From Qipengyuania intermedia (GTDB lineage Bacteria > Pseudomonadota > Alphaproteobacteria > Sphingomonadales > Sphingomonadaceae), in the NCBI RefSeq assembly GCF_019711615.1, contig NZ_JAIGNS010000002.1:1-64000 (forward strand): a DNA stretch of 64,000 nucleotides. Direction: 5' to 3'. Position numbers and translations under genes: made by a program. Of the stretch, positions 7,835-16,461 are shown in pieces; position 1 is the first letter of the stretch; each line of letters starts with the position of its first letter. The notes beneath the pieces were generated by a model. It searched no databases. It worked only from the letters and a program-made list of their open reading frames with translations, and was not told where the DNA came from.

Positions 7835-8287
7835 ATGCTGCTGGAATTGCTCACCTATTACCTGATCGCGATCAATTTCGCGATCTTCGCCGCCTTCGGT
7901 ATCGACAAGGCGCGAGCCGAAAACGGCCAGTGGCGCATCAGCGAGGGGACATTGCTGCTTATGGCAACGATGGGTGGCTGGCCCGGGGCATGGGCGGGAC
8001 GCTCGGCATTCCAGCACAAGACCCGCAAGCAAAGCTTCAACGAAGGCCTTCGGGTTGCGACCATGGCACCGATGGGCATCGCGGCTTTCGGCTATTTCAT
8101 GGCCCCCACCATCTTCGAAACCGAAGAGGCAAGGGCAGAGCGCTTGGCCGTGGAAGCATCGGTCTATTATGCGGGCTGCAACCAGGTACGCGCAGCGGGC
8201 AAGGCTCCGCTTCACAGGGGTGAACCAGGCTATCGCATCGGCATGGACGGCGATGGCGACGGCACCGCTTGCGAAGACTATTATTGA
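7835..8287 (+). CDS. DUF1294 membrane protein with C-terminal Excalibur domain
   Basis: A 150-aa protein. Residues 1-90 are a DUF1294 membrane domain, with segments at ~5-22 and ~75-92, and HKTRKQSF at 61-68. Residues 110-148 are an Excalibur calcium-binding motif with C115, the loop DGDGDG at 138-143, and C146. The Excalibur part probably sits in the periplasm. Excalibur domains are often found with SNase domains, and the divergent neighbour at 7209-7748 is an SNase protein, so the two may work together (inference). The ATG 7835 start has TAGGAT upstream. It is paralogous to the gene at 8911. Confidence 0.8.
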   Translation: MLLELLTYYLIAINFAIFAAFGIDKARAENGQWRISEGTLLLMATMGGWPGAWAGRSAFQHKTRKQSFNEGLRVATMAPMGIAAFGYFMAPTIFETEEARAERLAVEASVYYAGCNQVRAAGKAPLHRGEPGYRIGMDGDGDGTACEDYY

Positions 8288-8377
8288 ACTGCGCGCTCGT
8301 GAATTTGATCTGCCGCAAAGAAGGGGCGGATAGCGCGGCCTATGGCTGGGTCAACGCACACAGCCAAGGATGCAATC

Positions 8378-8629
8378 ATGTCGCAGCACACGCCCAATGA
8401 ACTGACCAAGATCTTCGCCCGCGACCGGGACCTCGTCACGCGATTGAAGCAGGAGGACGCGCATTACGCGCGGCTGGCGGACGAATATCACGAGGTGAAC
8501 CGCGAAGTGCACCGCATCGAGGCGGAATCCGAAGCCGCCAGCGACGAGCGCGCCGAGCAGCTGAAGAAGAAACGCCTCGGCCTCCTCGACGAAATCACCG
8601 CGATCGTCACCAAGGCCAGAGCCGCCTAG
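8378..8629 (+). CDS. YdcH family (DUF465) small coiled-coil protein
   Basis: An 83-aa, charged, alpha-helical protein (LVTRLKQEDAHYARLADEYH, then EVNREVHRIEAE). This matches the short coiled-coil YdcH/DUF465 family, whose function is not established. I chose ATG 8378, which has AAGGA at a good distance, over an upstream in-frame ATG. It is in the same direction as the DUF1294-Excalibur gene 90 bases before it. Confidence 0.8.
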   Translation: MSQHTPNELTKIFARDRDLVTRLKQEDAHYARLADEYHEVNREVHRIEAESEAASDERAEQLKKKRLGLLDEITAIVTKARAA

Positions 8630-8701
8630 CGCTACGCCTCCCCGGCAACTCGCACCAAACGGGCCAACGGCCCGCAAGGCCGACCGGCCGCCCGCAGCGA
8701 C

Positions 8702-8717
8702 GCGACCTTAAGGTCGC
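8702..8717. repeat. Perfect 16-bp palindrome in an intergenic spacer
   Basis: GCGACCTTAAGGTCGC reads the same on both strands. It lies in the 281-base spacer between the YdcH gene and the second DUF1294 gene, which otherwise holds only a short GGGCC/GGCCC stem near 8660. It could be a protein-binding site or a weak terminator. Confidence 0.35.
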
Positions 8718-8910
8718 ACGAGCGAGGATAGCCAAGTCTGCGAACGCCCCCGCCGGCGCTTGAGGCGCAACAAACACTCTGCCTGAGGCCAACCAACAAA
8801 TGTCGTAAACCAACAATACCGCATCTGCGAAGGCGGGGTATTTCCTTCGCACAAGCACAAAAGACGGCGTCGCTGGTCCCGAGTTTGAATGCCCGAGAGC
8901 GGAGCCTTGC

Positions 8911-9207
8911 ATGCCTGTCGAATTCACCCTGCTGGAATGGTTCGTCTATTACCTGATCGCGATCAATATGGTCGCGTTCTTTGCGTTCATGGCGGACAAG
9001 GTACTGGCAGAAAACGGCGGCTGGCGGCTGAGCGAGGCGAGCCTTCTGGGCTGGGCCTTCGCGGGCGGCACGCTGGGTGCCTATGCCGCGCGCGCTCTGC
9101 TGCGCCACAAGACGCGCAAGGAGCCGTTCTCCAACCGGCTGCACGCCATCGCCTGCATACAGGTGATCGCCTTCGCCACGCTGATGCTGTGGTTCACGAC
9201 GCGGTGA
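8911..9207 (+). CDS. DUF1294 small membrane protein (paralogue)
   Basis: A 98-aa protein that covers only the DUF1294 domain: segment LEWFVYYLIAINMVAFFAF, then LRHKTRKEPF and a second segment near the C-terminus. It is a paralogue of the N-terminal part of the gene at 7835, including a 22-base identical DNA stretch (7855-7876 and 8946-8967), but lacks the Excalibur tail. The family has no known function. The start ATG 8911 has GCGGAG upstream. Confidence 0.8.
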   Translation: MPVEFTLLEWFVYYLIAINMVAFFAFMADKVLAENGGWRLSEASLLGWAFAGGTLGAYAARALLRHKTRKEPFSNRLHAIACIQVIAFATLMLWFTTR

Positions 9208-9380
9208 CGGAATGACGAGTGGCCGCAAACCTGCGCGGATTTCGGAGACTACGTTCGCTGACGGACGCTTGCAGCTTCACCCATTGGCGCGTCTGAAGAA
9301 AGAGCGCTGGCCGTGGGTGGTCTTGCTGCTTTCCCCATGGCAGGCATCGCTGTCGCTGCCTTGTGGCATTTCCTGATCGC

Positions 9381-9419
9381 TTGATATTGTGCATTGCTGA
9401 TGTATATCGGCAATACACA
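9381..9419 (+). promoter_or_regulatory. Candidate promoter with operator-like inverted repeat
   Basis: TTGATA (9381-9386) and TATATC (9403-9408) are spaced by 16 bases, about right for a sigma-70-type promoter. TGTGCATTGC (9388-9397) and GCAATACACA (9410-9419) form a 9-of-10 inverted repeat that brackets the -10 box, as a repressor site would. The NTF2-like gene starts 15 bases further on. Confidence 0.45.
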
Positions 9420-9434
9420 TGAACAGGAGGTACC

Positions 9435-9971
9435 ATGTCCGCCATTGCCGCATTCCTGATCGCCCAGGCCGCCACTGCTGCCCCGACGGTCACCCCGCTT
9501 CCGGCAATCGATGAAATCCGGACCCGCATCGAAAGGAATGACTCCCGTCTGTTCTGGGGTTTCTTCGAGGGATGCGACCCCGATGCGGTCGAGCAACTGC
9601 TGCATCCCGACTACCGTATGATCCACGATCTCGCCGGCATGCCGCATGACAGTGCGAAAGCGATGGTCGGGCAGGCTCGTGAACAGTGCGCCCGCCGCGC
9701 GCCAGGTGGCGATGCGGAAGGATACAGGAATCGCAGGCTGCTGGTCCCTGGCAGCCGTTCTATAGAGCGGCTCGGAGACTGGGGCGCGCTGGAGGAGGGC
9801 TATCACACATTCCACGAATGGAGCGTCAAGGAGGAGGAATGGGTCCAAACGGGCGGCGGGCGTTACCTCCATGTCTGGCAATGGATGCCCGAAGAAGGGC
9901 GCTTCCGCCTGCTGGAAAGCCTGAGCATCGATCACGGGCCGGCGCCGCAATATCCGCCAGTGGAGAACTGA
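9435..9971 (+). CDS. NTF2/DUF4440-like protein, possibly exported
   Basis: A 178-aa protein with a short hydrophobic N-terminus (MSAIAAFLIAQAATAAPTV) that may be a signal peptide. Then comes an NTF2-like cone: NDSRLFWGFFEGCDPDAVEQ, LLHPDYRMIHD, ALEEGYHTFHEW and YLHVWQWMPEEGRFRLLESL. Such folds bind small ligands or act as accessory domains; the ligand here is unknown. GGAGG lies seven bases before the ATG. Family assignment is moderate. Confidence 0.6.
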   Translation: MSAIAAFLIAQAATAAPTVTPLPAIDEIRTRIERNDSRLFWGFFEGCDPDAVEQLLHPDYRMIHDLAGMPHDSAKAMVGQAREQCARRAPGGDAEGYRNRRLLVPGSRSIERLGDWGALEEGYHTFHEWSVKEEEWVQTGGGRYLHVWQWMPEEGRFRLLESLSIDHGPAPQYPPVEN

Positions 9972-10157
9972 GTCGCGCTTTCCTACTTCGGGGCAAGCTG
10001 CTTTCGTGATGCCATGCCCCACCGCCCTTCCATGGCCCGTGTCCCAGCCGGATGCGGGCCGTTTTGCATCGGCGAAGGTTTTATTGCCAGGACCGTGTTC
10101 CACCCGTTCCACTCTGTCGGAGCTGCGCGAGGGTCACTCCAACTTTGGGGCCCGGGC

Positions 10158-10793
10158 CTACCAGCCCCAGGCGGGCGGGGGCGGGGCGACGGTATCGCTG
10201 GCGTTGAACTCCACCCGGAACAGGCGGGTCGGATCGTTGCGGCGGGTCAACTGGTAGGCGAAGCGCGCGCTTTCGGCCTCGGCGTGGTCGACCTCCACGC
10301 GCCAGACGTTGGTGAGCGATGCGTCCAGCCCCTCACGCTCGAACAGGGCGATGGAGAAGGCATCGACCGGGAAGTCCTGGATGCGCGGCGTCCCGCCCGA
10401 CAGCGTGTCGCCGCCGTATTGGGTGACCGCATCCTCGCTGCCGTCCTCGTGACGGTGGTCGTGCTTCAGGCGCAGGCCGTCCGCGGTGCGGCTGACGAGC
10501 CAGGTGCGCGAGCGGTTCCAGCCGCCAGGAGCCCCGGCATCCTCGACATGGAAGGCGATGGCGACACGCGTGTCGGAGCAATCGGCCCAGTGCGCCACCA
10601 TGCGCTTGCCCGCCCAGTCGGCGTCGCGCTCGTCGCTGCTGGCAAGCCCGCCTTCGTAGGCATTGCCGCAATGGCTGGAGAGCGCGTCCCAGAAGCGCTC
10701 CTGCGACGGGGCGAGGCGGGGTACGTCCGGCGTGCTGGCACAGGCGGCGAGGGCGATAAGCGGGGCGAGGGCGAGGGCTCTGATGTGGGTCAT
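10158..10793 (-). CDS. Putative lipoprotein of unknown function
   Basis: A 211-aa protein. Starting at ATG 10793 it has a clean lipoprotein signal ending LIALAAC, with the lipidated cysteine at residue 18. The mature part has scattered Trp and Cys residues (ALSSHCGNAYEGG, MVAHWADCSDTRVAIAFHVE, NRSRTWLVSRTADGLRLKHD) and ends APPPPAWGW. I do not recognise a family. It is probably anchored in the outer membrane and faces the periplasm. An upstream in-frame start is less likely because it would bury the signal. Confidence 0.65.
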   Translation of the reverse strand: MTHIRALALAPLIALAACASTPDVPRLAPSQERFWDALSSHCGNAYEGGLASSDERDADWAGKRMVAHWADCSDTRVAIAFHVEDAGAPGGWNRSRTWLVSRTADGLRLKHDHRHEDGSEDAVTQYGGDTLSGGTPRIQDFPVDAFSIALFEREGLDASLTNVWRVEVDHAEAESARFAYQLTRRNDPTRLFRVEFNASDTVAPPPPAWGW

Positions 10794-10894
10794 GCGCAGG
10801 CTGTGCCACTTCCGGCCTTTGCGCTCAAGCAAGCCCGTTTCGGAACGGGTGGGAGGGGCAAGGCATTGGACAGGAAAGCAAGAAGGAGTTCCCG

Positions 10895-11170
10895 ATGACC
10901 GACCCCGTTCCCGATAGCAAACCCGGTACCCGCTGGCTCTGGGTGGCGCTGATCGTCCTGATGACGCTGGTGTTCCTGTTCTACATTTTCAACACCGATG
11001 GCGGCGAAGAGCCGGTTCCGGTTGGCGAGACCACCGGTGAAGTGCCCGACCCGCTGCCGACGACGACCTCGGTCCCGGTTTCGCCCGAAGGCGAATTCGG
11101 CGAAGCGCCGGTCAATGGCGAAGACCTCGATCCCGAAGTGGAGATCGAACAGATGCCGGCGCAGGAATAA
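10895..11170 (+). CDS. Small single-pass membrane protein, unknown
   Basis: A 91-aa protein with a membrane helix at ~13-32 (RWLWVALIVLMTLVFLFYIF). A Pro/Glu/Thr-rich tail follows (PDPLPTTTSVPVSPEGEFGE) that is acidic and probably periplasmic and unstructured. AAGGAG lies seven bases before the ATG. It is divergent from the lipoprotein gene and lies 93 bases before argB. No family is recognised. Confidence 0.65.
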   Translation: MTDPVPDSKPGTRWLWVALIVLMTLVFLFYIFNTDGGEEPVPVGETTGEVPDPLPTTTSVPVSPEGEFGEAPVNGEDLDPEVEIEQMPAQE

Positions 11171-11263
11171 CGCGCCCCCTTTCGCCTGCACGCCGGGCAC
11201 GCTAACGCCTGCGCTCCCCAGTCACGGGGATGCGCGGGCTTTGCGTATGGATGGAGCACGAGT

Positions 11264-12172
11264 TTGAGCGACGACACCGGCCAGGCGATGCACGAGGCAA
11301 GCACCAAGGCGCAGACGCTGATCGAGGCGCTGCCCTATTTCCAGCGCTATGCCGGGCGCAGTTTCGTCGTGAAGTACGGCGGCAACGCCATGGGCGACGA
11401 AGAAGCCGCACGCGAATTCGCCGAAGACATCGTCCTGCTCAAAGCCGTCGGCATCAACCCCGTGGTCGTGCACGGCGGTGGTCCGCAGATCGGTGCGATG
11501 CTCAAGAAGCTTGGCGTCGAGAGCACCTTTGTCGACGGCCTTCGCGTCACCGACAAGGCGACGGCGGAAGTGGCCGAAATGGTCCTGTCGGGCGCGATCA
11601 ACAAGGCGCTGGTGTCCTCGATCGCGCGGGCGGGCGGCAAGGCTGTGGGCCTTTCCGGCAAGGACGGCGGCCTCGTGACGGCGCGCAAGGTCGAACGCAC
11701 GACCAAGGACCCCGAAAGCAACATCGAACGCGCGCTCGACCTCGGTTTCGTGGGCGAGCCGAGCGCGGTCGACACGACGATCATCGAAACCGCCACGGCG
11801 GCGGGCATGATACCGATCATTGCCCCCATCGGTACGGGCGAGGACGGACACACCTACAACATCAATGCCGATACCATGGCGGGCGCGCTCGCTTCGGCTC
11901 TCGGCGCTGCGCGGTTGCTGCTGCTGACCGACGTTCCGGGCGTGCTCGACAAGAGCGGCACGCTCCTCACCGATCTCACGCCTGCGGATATCGCCGCGTT
12001 GCGCGAAGACGGGACGATCAGCGGCGGCATGATCCCCAAGCTGGAAACCTGCGTGAGCGCGGTTGAGGCGGGATGCGAAGCTGCTGTCGTCCTCGACGGG
12101 CGCGTGCCGCACGCCATGCTGCTTGAATTCTTCACCGCAAGGGGCGCAGGCACCTTGATAAGCGCCCGATAG
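11264..12172 (+). CDS. argB: Acetylglutamate kinase
   Basis: This enzyme phosphorylates N-acetylglutamate in arginine synthesis. The 302-aa protein has the N-terminal helix [13 protein letters not shown], typical of arginine-inhibited forms. It also has VVKYGGNAM with K37 in the phosphate loop, [10 protein letters not shown], and the ATP-binding end ([24 protein letters not shown]). The start is probably TTG 11264 with GGAG about eight bases upstream; ATG 11288 is an alternative. No other arg gene is in the window. Confidence 0.95.
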   Translation: MSDDTGQAMHEASTKAQTLIEALPYFQRYAGRSFVVKYGGNAMGDEEAAREFAEDIVLLKAVGINPVVVHGGGPQIGAMLKKLGVESTFVDGLRVTDKATAEVAEMVLSGAINKALVSSIARAGGKAVGLSGKDGGLVTARKVERTTKDPESNIERALDLGFVGEPSAVDTTIIETATAAGMIPIIAPIGTGEDGHTYNINADTMAGALASALGAARLLLLTDVPGVLDKSGTLLTDLTPADIAALREDGTISGGMIPKLETCVSAVEAGCEAAVVLDGRVPHAMLLEFFTARGAGTLISAR

Positions 12173-12185
12173 GGCTTGGCTCAGG

Positions 12186-12207
12186 GCGTCTTGCACGTGT
12201 AAGACGC
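12186..12207. other. Hairpin between argB and yggT
   Basis: GCGTCTT (12186-12192) and AAGACGC (12201-12207) are perfect arms around an 8-base loop, 14 bases past the argB stop. Without a T run this is at best a weak or processing-type end of the argB transcript. Confidence 0.35.
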
Positions 12208-12249
12208 GGCGCTAACGGGATTGCACACACACCAGCGGGATAGACCCTA

Positions 12250-12534
12250 GTGCTCATCACACTCTACCAGATACTCGAAATGCTCACGAGCGTGTTCGTG
12301 ATGCTGATCATAATCCAGTTCATCATCGGGCTGCTGTTCGCCTTCAACGTGGTGGGCCGCAACGAATTCCTGATGAGCTTCTATGACGGCATCAACCGCC
12401 TGCTCGATCCGGTGCTCCGCCCGATCCGCAACCTGCTGCCGCAAACGGGGATGATCGACTTCTCGCCCCTGGTGCTCATCATCCTGATGAACGTCATCCT
12501 TATCGTCCTCGGGAACATCATCTACTCGCTATGA
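12250..12534 (+). CDS. YggT family integral membrane protein
   Basis: A 94-aa protein with two long membrane helices at ~10-33 and ~72-92, and the conserved loop [20 protein letters not shown] between them, which marks the YggT family. Homologues are linked to osmotic tolerance and cell-division loci, but the molecular role is unclear. The start is GTG 12250 with only a weak ribosome binding site. The stop overlaps the folD start by 4 bases (ATGA), so the two are co-translated. Confidence 0.85.
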   Translation: MLITLYQILEMLTSVFVMLIIIQFIIGLLFAFNVVGRNEFLMSFYDGINRLLDPVLRPIRNLLPQTGMIDFSPLVLIILMNVILIVLGNIIYSL

Positions 12535-13424
12535 CCGCTGAACGTATCGACGGAAAAGCCTTCGCAGCCCTTCTGAGGGAGCGTGTCGGCGCGCTTGCCG
12601 GGCAGTTCGAGCAGAAGGCGGGCCGCAAGGCCGGTCTCGCAGTCGTCCTGGTGGGCGAGGATCCCGCCAGCCAGGTCTACGTGCGCTCGAAGCACAAGGC
12701 GACGGTTGCTGCGGGCATGGAGAGCTTCGAGCACCGCTTGCCGGTCGACACCAGCGAGGCGGATTTGCTGGCGCTTGTCGAACAGCTGAATGCGGACGAT
12801 GCGGTCGATGGCATCCTGGTCCAGCTGCCGCTGCCCGACCATCTTGACGAGCAATCGGTGATCGCATCGATCAGCCCGGACAAGGACGTGGACGGCTTCC
12901 ACGTAACCAACGCCGGAAGGCTTGCCGTGGGACAGAACGGCTTCGTGCCATGCACGCCGCTCGGCTGCATGATGCTGCTGACCGACCGGCTGGGCGACTT
13001 GTCCGGCCTTGAAGCGGTCGTGATCGGCCGTTCGAACATCGTCGGCAAGCCGATGGCGCAGCTCTTGCTCGACGCCAACGCCACGGTCACCATCGCCCAC
13101 AGCCGGACGAAGGACCTGCCGTCGGTGGTGAAGCGGGCCGACATCGTGGTGGCCGCAGTAGGCCGCGCGGAAATGGTCAAGGCGGAATGGCTCAAGGAAG
13201 GGGCCACCGTGATCGACGTCGGTATCAACCGCCTGCCCCCTGCCGAAGGCGAGGAGAAGGGCCGACTGGTCGGCGATGTCGACTATGCCGGCGCTGAGGG
13301 AATCGCTGCGGCGATTACGCCCGTTCCGGGTGGCGTCGGCCCGATGACGATCGCGGTACTCCTGCGCAACACGCTGGTCGCTGCCCATCGCAATGCCGGG
13401 CTGGAAGTGCCGCAGAGCCTGTGA
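12531..13424 (+). CDS. folD: Bifunctional methylenetetrahydrofolate dehydrogenase / cyclohydrolase
   Basis: This enzyme interconverts 5,10-methylene-, methenyl- and 10-formyl-tetrahydrofolate with NADP. The 297-aa protein has the catalytic Y50xxxK54 (QVYVRSK), [11 protein letters not shown], the ending [10 protein letters not shown], and the NADP site [13 protein letters not shown]. It begins inside the yggT stop and its own stop overlaps the next gene (GTGA), so it sits in the middle of a four-gene coupled block. Confidence 0.96.
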   Translation: MTAERIDGKAFAALLRERVGALAGQFEQKAGRKAGLAVVLVGEDPASQVYVRSKHKATVAAGMESFEHRLPVDTSEADLLALVEQLNADDAVDGILVQLPLPDHLDEQSVIASISPDKDVDGFHVTNAGRLAVGQNGFVPCTPLGCMMLLTDRLGDLSGLEAVVIGRSNIVGKPMAQLLLDANATVTIAHSRTKDLPSVVKRADIVVAAVGRAEMVKAEWLKEGATVIDVGINRLPPAEGEEKGRLVGDVDYAGAEGIAAAITPVPGGVGPMTIAVLLRNTLVAAHRNAGLEVPQSL

Positions 13425-14101
13425 GGATACGCATCGCCTTGGCTGCCTGTGCGCTGGCAAGCGTCGCGGCTTGCGCTCCGCTGCCGAACCAGCGCGATCG
13501 TTATACGCGGCTGCTGACCCCGACCGCCGAAGTGAGCAAGGTAATTGCTACCGAACTCGCCTTCGCCCGTGCCGCGCGTGAGGACGGTCAGTGGACTGCC
13601 TTCGACGAATACGCAGCGGACGGCGCGCTGATCTTCGGCCGTAACGGCGCGATAGAAGCCAAGCCCTGGCTGAGGTCGCAGGAAAATCCGCCCGAAGCGG
13701 TCAGCTGGGAGCCACATCGCGTCTGGTCGAGCTGCGATGGCTCGCTCGCCGTGACGCAGGGTGGCTTCACCGATCCGGACGGCTCGGTCGGGACCTTCAA
13801 CACGGTATGGCAGAGGCAGCGCAATGGCGACTATCGCTACGTGTTCGACTTCGGCTTCCCGCAGGTGGAGGCGCCCGTTGCGCCCGACATGATCTCGAGC
13901 GCGGTCGCCGCGTGCGACGCCAAGGTCGACACCGGCGAGCCGGACAGCGCCATTCCCCTGCGCGTTTCGCGTGACGGCACTCTGGCCTGGGGCTTCCAGA
14001 CCGTCGGCCAGGGAGAGCGCCACTATGTCGTCTGGCTGGCCGGTGAAGACGGATGGGAGCAGGTCGTGAATATCGCTCTGGCACCGGACGCCGCGCAATG
14101 A
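13421..14101 (+). CDS. Putative lipoprotein, unknown function
   Basis: A 226-aa protein starting at GTG 13421 inside the folD stop. The signal [18 protein letters not shown] ends in a lipobox with the modified cysteine at residue 18. The mature part includes [20 protein letters not shown] and [20 protein letters not shown], which resembles SnoaL/NTF2-like proteins, but I cannot confirm this. It is probably periplasmic and envelope-anchored. The stop overlaps the marC start. Confidence 0.7.
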   Translation: MRIRIALAACALASVAACAPLPNQRDRYTRLLTPTAEVSKVIATELAFARAAREDGQWTAFDEYAADGALIFGRNGAIEAKPWLRSQENPPEAVSWEPHRVWSSCDGSLAVTQGGFTDPDGSVGTFNTVWQRQRNGDYRYVFDFGFPQVEAPVAPDMISSAVAACDAKVDTGEPDSAIPLRVSRDGTLAWGFQTVGQGERHYVVWLAGEDGWEQVVNIALAPDAAQ

Positions 14102-14721
14102 CCCAGCTGTTCATCTCGGCCTTCATCACGCTGTTCGTTGTCATCGACCCGCCGGGTTGTGCGCCGATCTATGCAGGTCTCACCAAGGGGGCGACCCCGG
14201 CCCAGCGCCGGAACATGGCCATCCGTGCCTGTTTCATCGCGGCAATCATCCTCTTGATCTTCGCCCTGTTCGGCGAGGACCTGCTGAGCGCGCTGCACAT
14301 CGAACTCGACAGTTTCCGCATCGCAGGCGGCTTCATGCTGTTCTGGATCGCGTTCGAGATGGTGTTCGAGAAACGGACACAGCGCCGCGAGGAGCGGGCA
14401 GAAAAACTCGCTGCAACGCCTGAAGTCGAAGACGTATCGGTATTTCCCATGGCCATGCCGATGCTGGCCGGACCCGGCGCGATCGCGGCGATCATGCTGC
14501 TGATGAACGAAGCATCGGGGCTGGAGCAGACGTTCGTGGTACTCGGCGCCCTTGGCGCGGTGCTATTCATCACCATGCTTGCGCTGGTGGCGGCAGGCCC
14601 GCTGATGAAATTCTTCGGCGACCGGGTAGAAGCAGTAATCACGCGCCTGCTCGGCGTGCTGCTGGCAGCGCTCGCGGCGCAATATGTGATCGACGGCCTG
14701 AAAGGCAGCTTCGGCCTTTGA
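14098..14721 (+). CDS. MarC family integral membrane protein
   Basis: A 207-aa protein with about six membrane helices and the MarC signatures FFVVIDPPG-like (LFVVIDPPGCAPIYAGLT) near the N-terminus and PMAMPMLAGPGAIAAIMLL in the middle. MarC proteins are widespread; the early link to multiple antibiotic resistance was not upheld, and the substrate is unknown. I start at ATG 14098, which overlaps the lipoprotein stop as ATGA, in place of the longer upstream frame. Confidence 0.85.
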   Translation: MTQLFISAFITLFVVIDPPGCAPIYAGLTKGATPAQRRNMAIRACFIAAIILLIFALFGEDLLSALHIELDSFRIAGGFMLFWIAFEMVFEKRTQRREERAEKLAATPEVEDVSVFPMAMPMLAGPGAIAAIMLLMNEASGLEQTFVVLGALGAVLFITMLALVAAGPLMKFFGDRVEAVITRLLGVLLAALAAQYVIDGLKGSFGL

Positions 14722-14724
14722 TGC

Positions 14725-15336
14725 CTACTGGAGGGTGACGATTTCGTCGTCGTCGTCGCGCAGGGCGAAGAACTGCATCAGCTGGATCATGAGCTCGCAC
14801 CGGTCGGCAAGGTTCGGCGCTTCCAGCAGGGCCTGCTTGGCCGCCGAATCGAACGGAATGATCTGCGCCACCCCGTTGATCAGTGTCTCGTCGTCCAGCC
14901 GCTCGACCGAATCCCAGTCGACCGTGTAGCCCTGCATCAAGGCAAACCGCTTGGCTTCGAACTCGAAGGCGGCGCGTTCGACGCTGGACAGCACTTCGTT
15001 CTGTGGGTCTTCGATGAATTCCGCCTCGACCTGCCGGAATGCGGTCGTCACGTCGAGTTCGCGCAGGACCCTGAAACGGGCTTCGCCTTCCAGCACGATA
15101 TTGTAGCGGCCATCCTCCAGCGCTTCGACATCGCCGATGCGGCCGACACAGCCGACCTCGTAAAGCGGGGAGTTCTCGCCCGATTTTTGCGGCTGGATCA
15201 TCGCGATGAGGCGATCCTTCGCCAGCGCACTGCCGACCAGCTCGCGATAACGCGGCTCGAAAATGTGAAGCGGCAATTGCAGGCCGGGAAACAGGATCGC
15301 ACCGGGCAGGGGAAAGATGGAAAGACGACGGGCCAA
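14725..15336 (-). CDS. LON substrate-binding-domain protein (no protease domain)
   Basis: A 203-aa protein with only the N-terminal LON domain: LSIFPLPGAILFPGLQLPLHIFEPRYREL, given here as LSIFPLPGAILFPGLQ then LPLHIFEPRYREL, followed by a helical C-terminus. It lacks the AAA and serine-protease parts of Lon, so it probably binds unfolded or target proteins. The best start is TTG 15336, five bases past the stop of the thioredoxin gene, with a GGA eight bases upstream. This suggests translation coupled to the thioredoxin-TPR protein and a shared role in protein quality control (inference). Confidence 0.8.
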   Translation of the reverse strand: MARRLSIFPLPGAILFPGLQLPLHIFEPRYRELVGSALAKDRLIAMIQPQKSGENSPLYEVGCVGRIGDVEALEDGRYNIVLEGEARFRVLRELDVTTAFRQVEAEFIEDPQNEVLSSVERAAFEFEAKRFALMQGYTVDWDSVERLDDETLINGVAQIIPFDSAAKQALLEAPNLADRCELMIQLMQFFALRDDDDEIVTLQ

Positions 15337-15340
15337 TGCG

Positions 15341-16273
15341 TTATCCGAACAAGAGTCGTGAAAGCTTGCGGCGGGTTTCGACAACCCAGGGGTCTTCCAG
15401 ACCGACCGCGCCGAATATTTCCACCAGCTTGGCGCGCGCGGCGCCCTCGTTCCATTCGCGGTCGGCTTCGACCATTGCGAGCAGTTCCTCTGCCGCAGCG
15501 TCGCGCTGTCCGGCAGCGAAGGCGGCTTCGGCGTAGGCGAGGCGCGCATCCATGTCGGCCGGGTCGGACTTGGCCTTGTCCCTCAGGCCGGCAAGTTCGC
15601 TGTCGTCCACTTTGCTTCCGGCAAGCTCCAGGGCGCTTGCTGCCACTTCGATCGCGGGATGTTCGGCCAAGGCAGGATTGCCTTTCGCGGCATCGAGGAC
15701 CTTCTTCGCTTCCTCGATCTGGTCCGCCTGCGTGAGCGCGCGGATCAGGCCCGCGTGCGCTTCCGCATTGTCGGGAGCCATCTCGGTCACCTGTGCGAAA
15801 ATGCCCGCAGCGCGGGGTGCATCCCCTTCGGCCAGGACCTGTTCGCCCATCGCCACGAATTGATCGACCTGCTGTGCGGCTTGCGCTTGCGGATCGGCAC
15901 CTGCGCCCGCCTGGACAGGAACCTGCGCGAGGATCTGGTCGAGGGTCTGCTTCAGCTGCGATTCGCTGCGCGTATTGGTGAGATCGGCAACCGGCTGGCC
16001 CTGGAACATGGCATAGACAGTAGGGATCGACTGGACCTGGAACTGCGAGGCAATGAACTGCTCCTTGTCGACGTCGATCTTCTTCAGGACGACACCCTTG
16101 TCCGCATAATCCGCCGCAACCTTCTCGAGCATCGGGGCCAGAGCTTTGCAGGGACCACACCAGTCGGCGTAGAAATCTAGGATCACCAGGCTGGTCATCG
16201 AGGGTTCGACAACGTCTTTCTTGAAACGCTCGACCGCCTTCTGCTCGTCGATGTTCAAACCCATGCTTGCCAC
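15341..16273 (-). CDS. Thioredoxin-TPR protein, CnoX/YbbN-like
   Basis: A 310-aa protein with a thioredoxin domain at ~1-115 (DFYADWCGPCKALAPM, C39 and C42; SIPTVYAMFQG with the cis-proline) and a TPR-like helical half from ~130 to the end. CnoX/YbbN proteins act as redox-linked holdases that pass clients to chaperones. Here a true CGPC is present, so reductase activity is also possible, unlike E. coli YbbN. AAAGGCGG lies five bases before GTG 16273; ATG 16264 is an alternative. Its operon partner is the LON-domain gene. Confidence 0.85.
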   Translation of the reverse strand: MASMGLNIDEQKAVERFKKDVVEPSMTSLVILDFYADWCGPCKALAPMLEKVAADYADKGVVLKKIDVDKEQFIASQFQVQSIPTVYAMFQGQPVADLTNTRSESQLKQTLDQILAQVPVQAGAGADPQAQAAQQVDQFVAMGEQVLAEGDAPRAAGIFAQVTEMAPDNAEAHAGLIRALTQADQIEEAKKVLDAAKGNPALAEHPAIEVAASALELAGSKVDDSELAGLRDKAKSDPADMDARLAYAEAAFAAGQRDAAAEELLAMVEADREWNEGAARAKLVEIFGAVGLEDPWVVETRRKLSRLLFG

Positions 16274-16388
16274 TGGTACCGCCTTTCGATGCTTTTAAAT
16301 GGTAGGCCACCCATGTGGGCCTTCGCGCGCAATTGTGAAGTACCGGGAAGCGCTGCACAAGGGCGGGACAAAAGCTGCATTTTTTCTC

Positions 16389-16417
16389 TTGCGGGACTCA
16401 TGCGGCGTTGCTAACTG
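16389..16417 (+). promoter_or_regulatory. Candidate promoter of tRNA-Gly
   Basis: TTGCGG (16389-16394) and TAACTG (16412-16417) are spaced by 17 bases, 45 bases before the tRNA. The -10 box is a weak match, so this is only a candidate. Confidence 0.33.
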
Positions 16418-16461
16418 CGCGCCTCCCCACCGGGCCATGCGGCTCGGTAGAGCGTCAGTGA

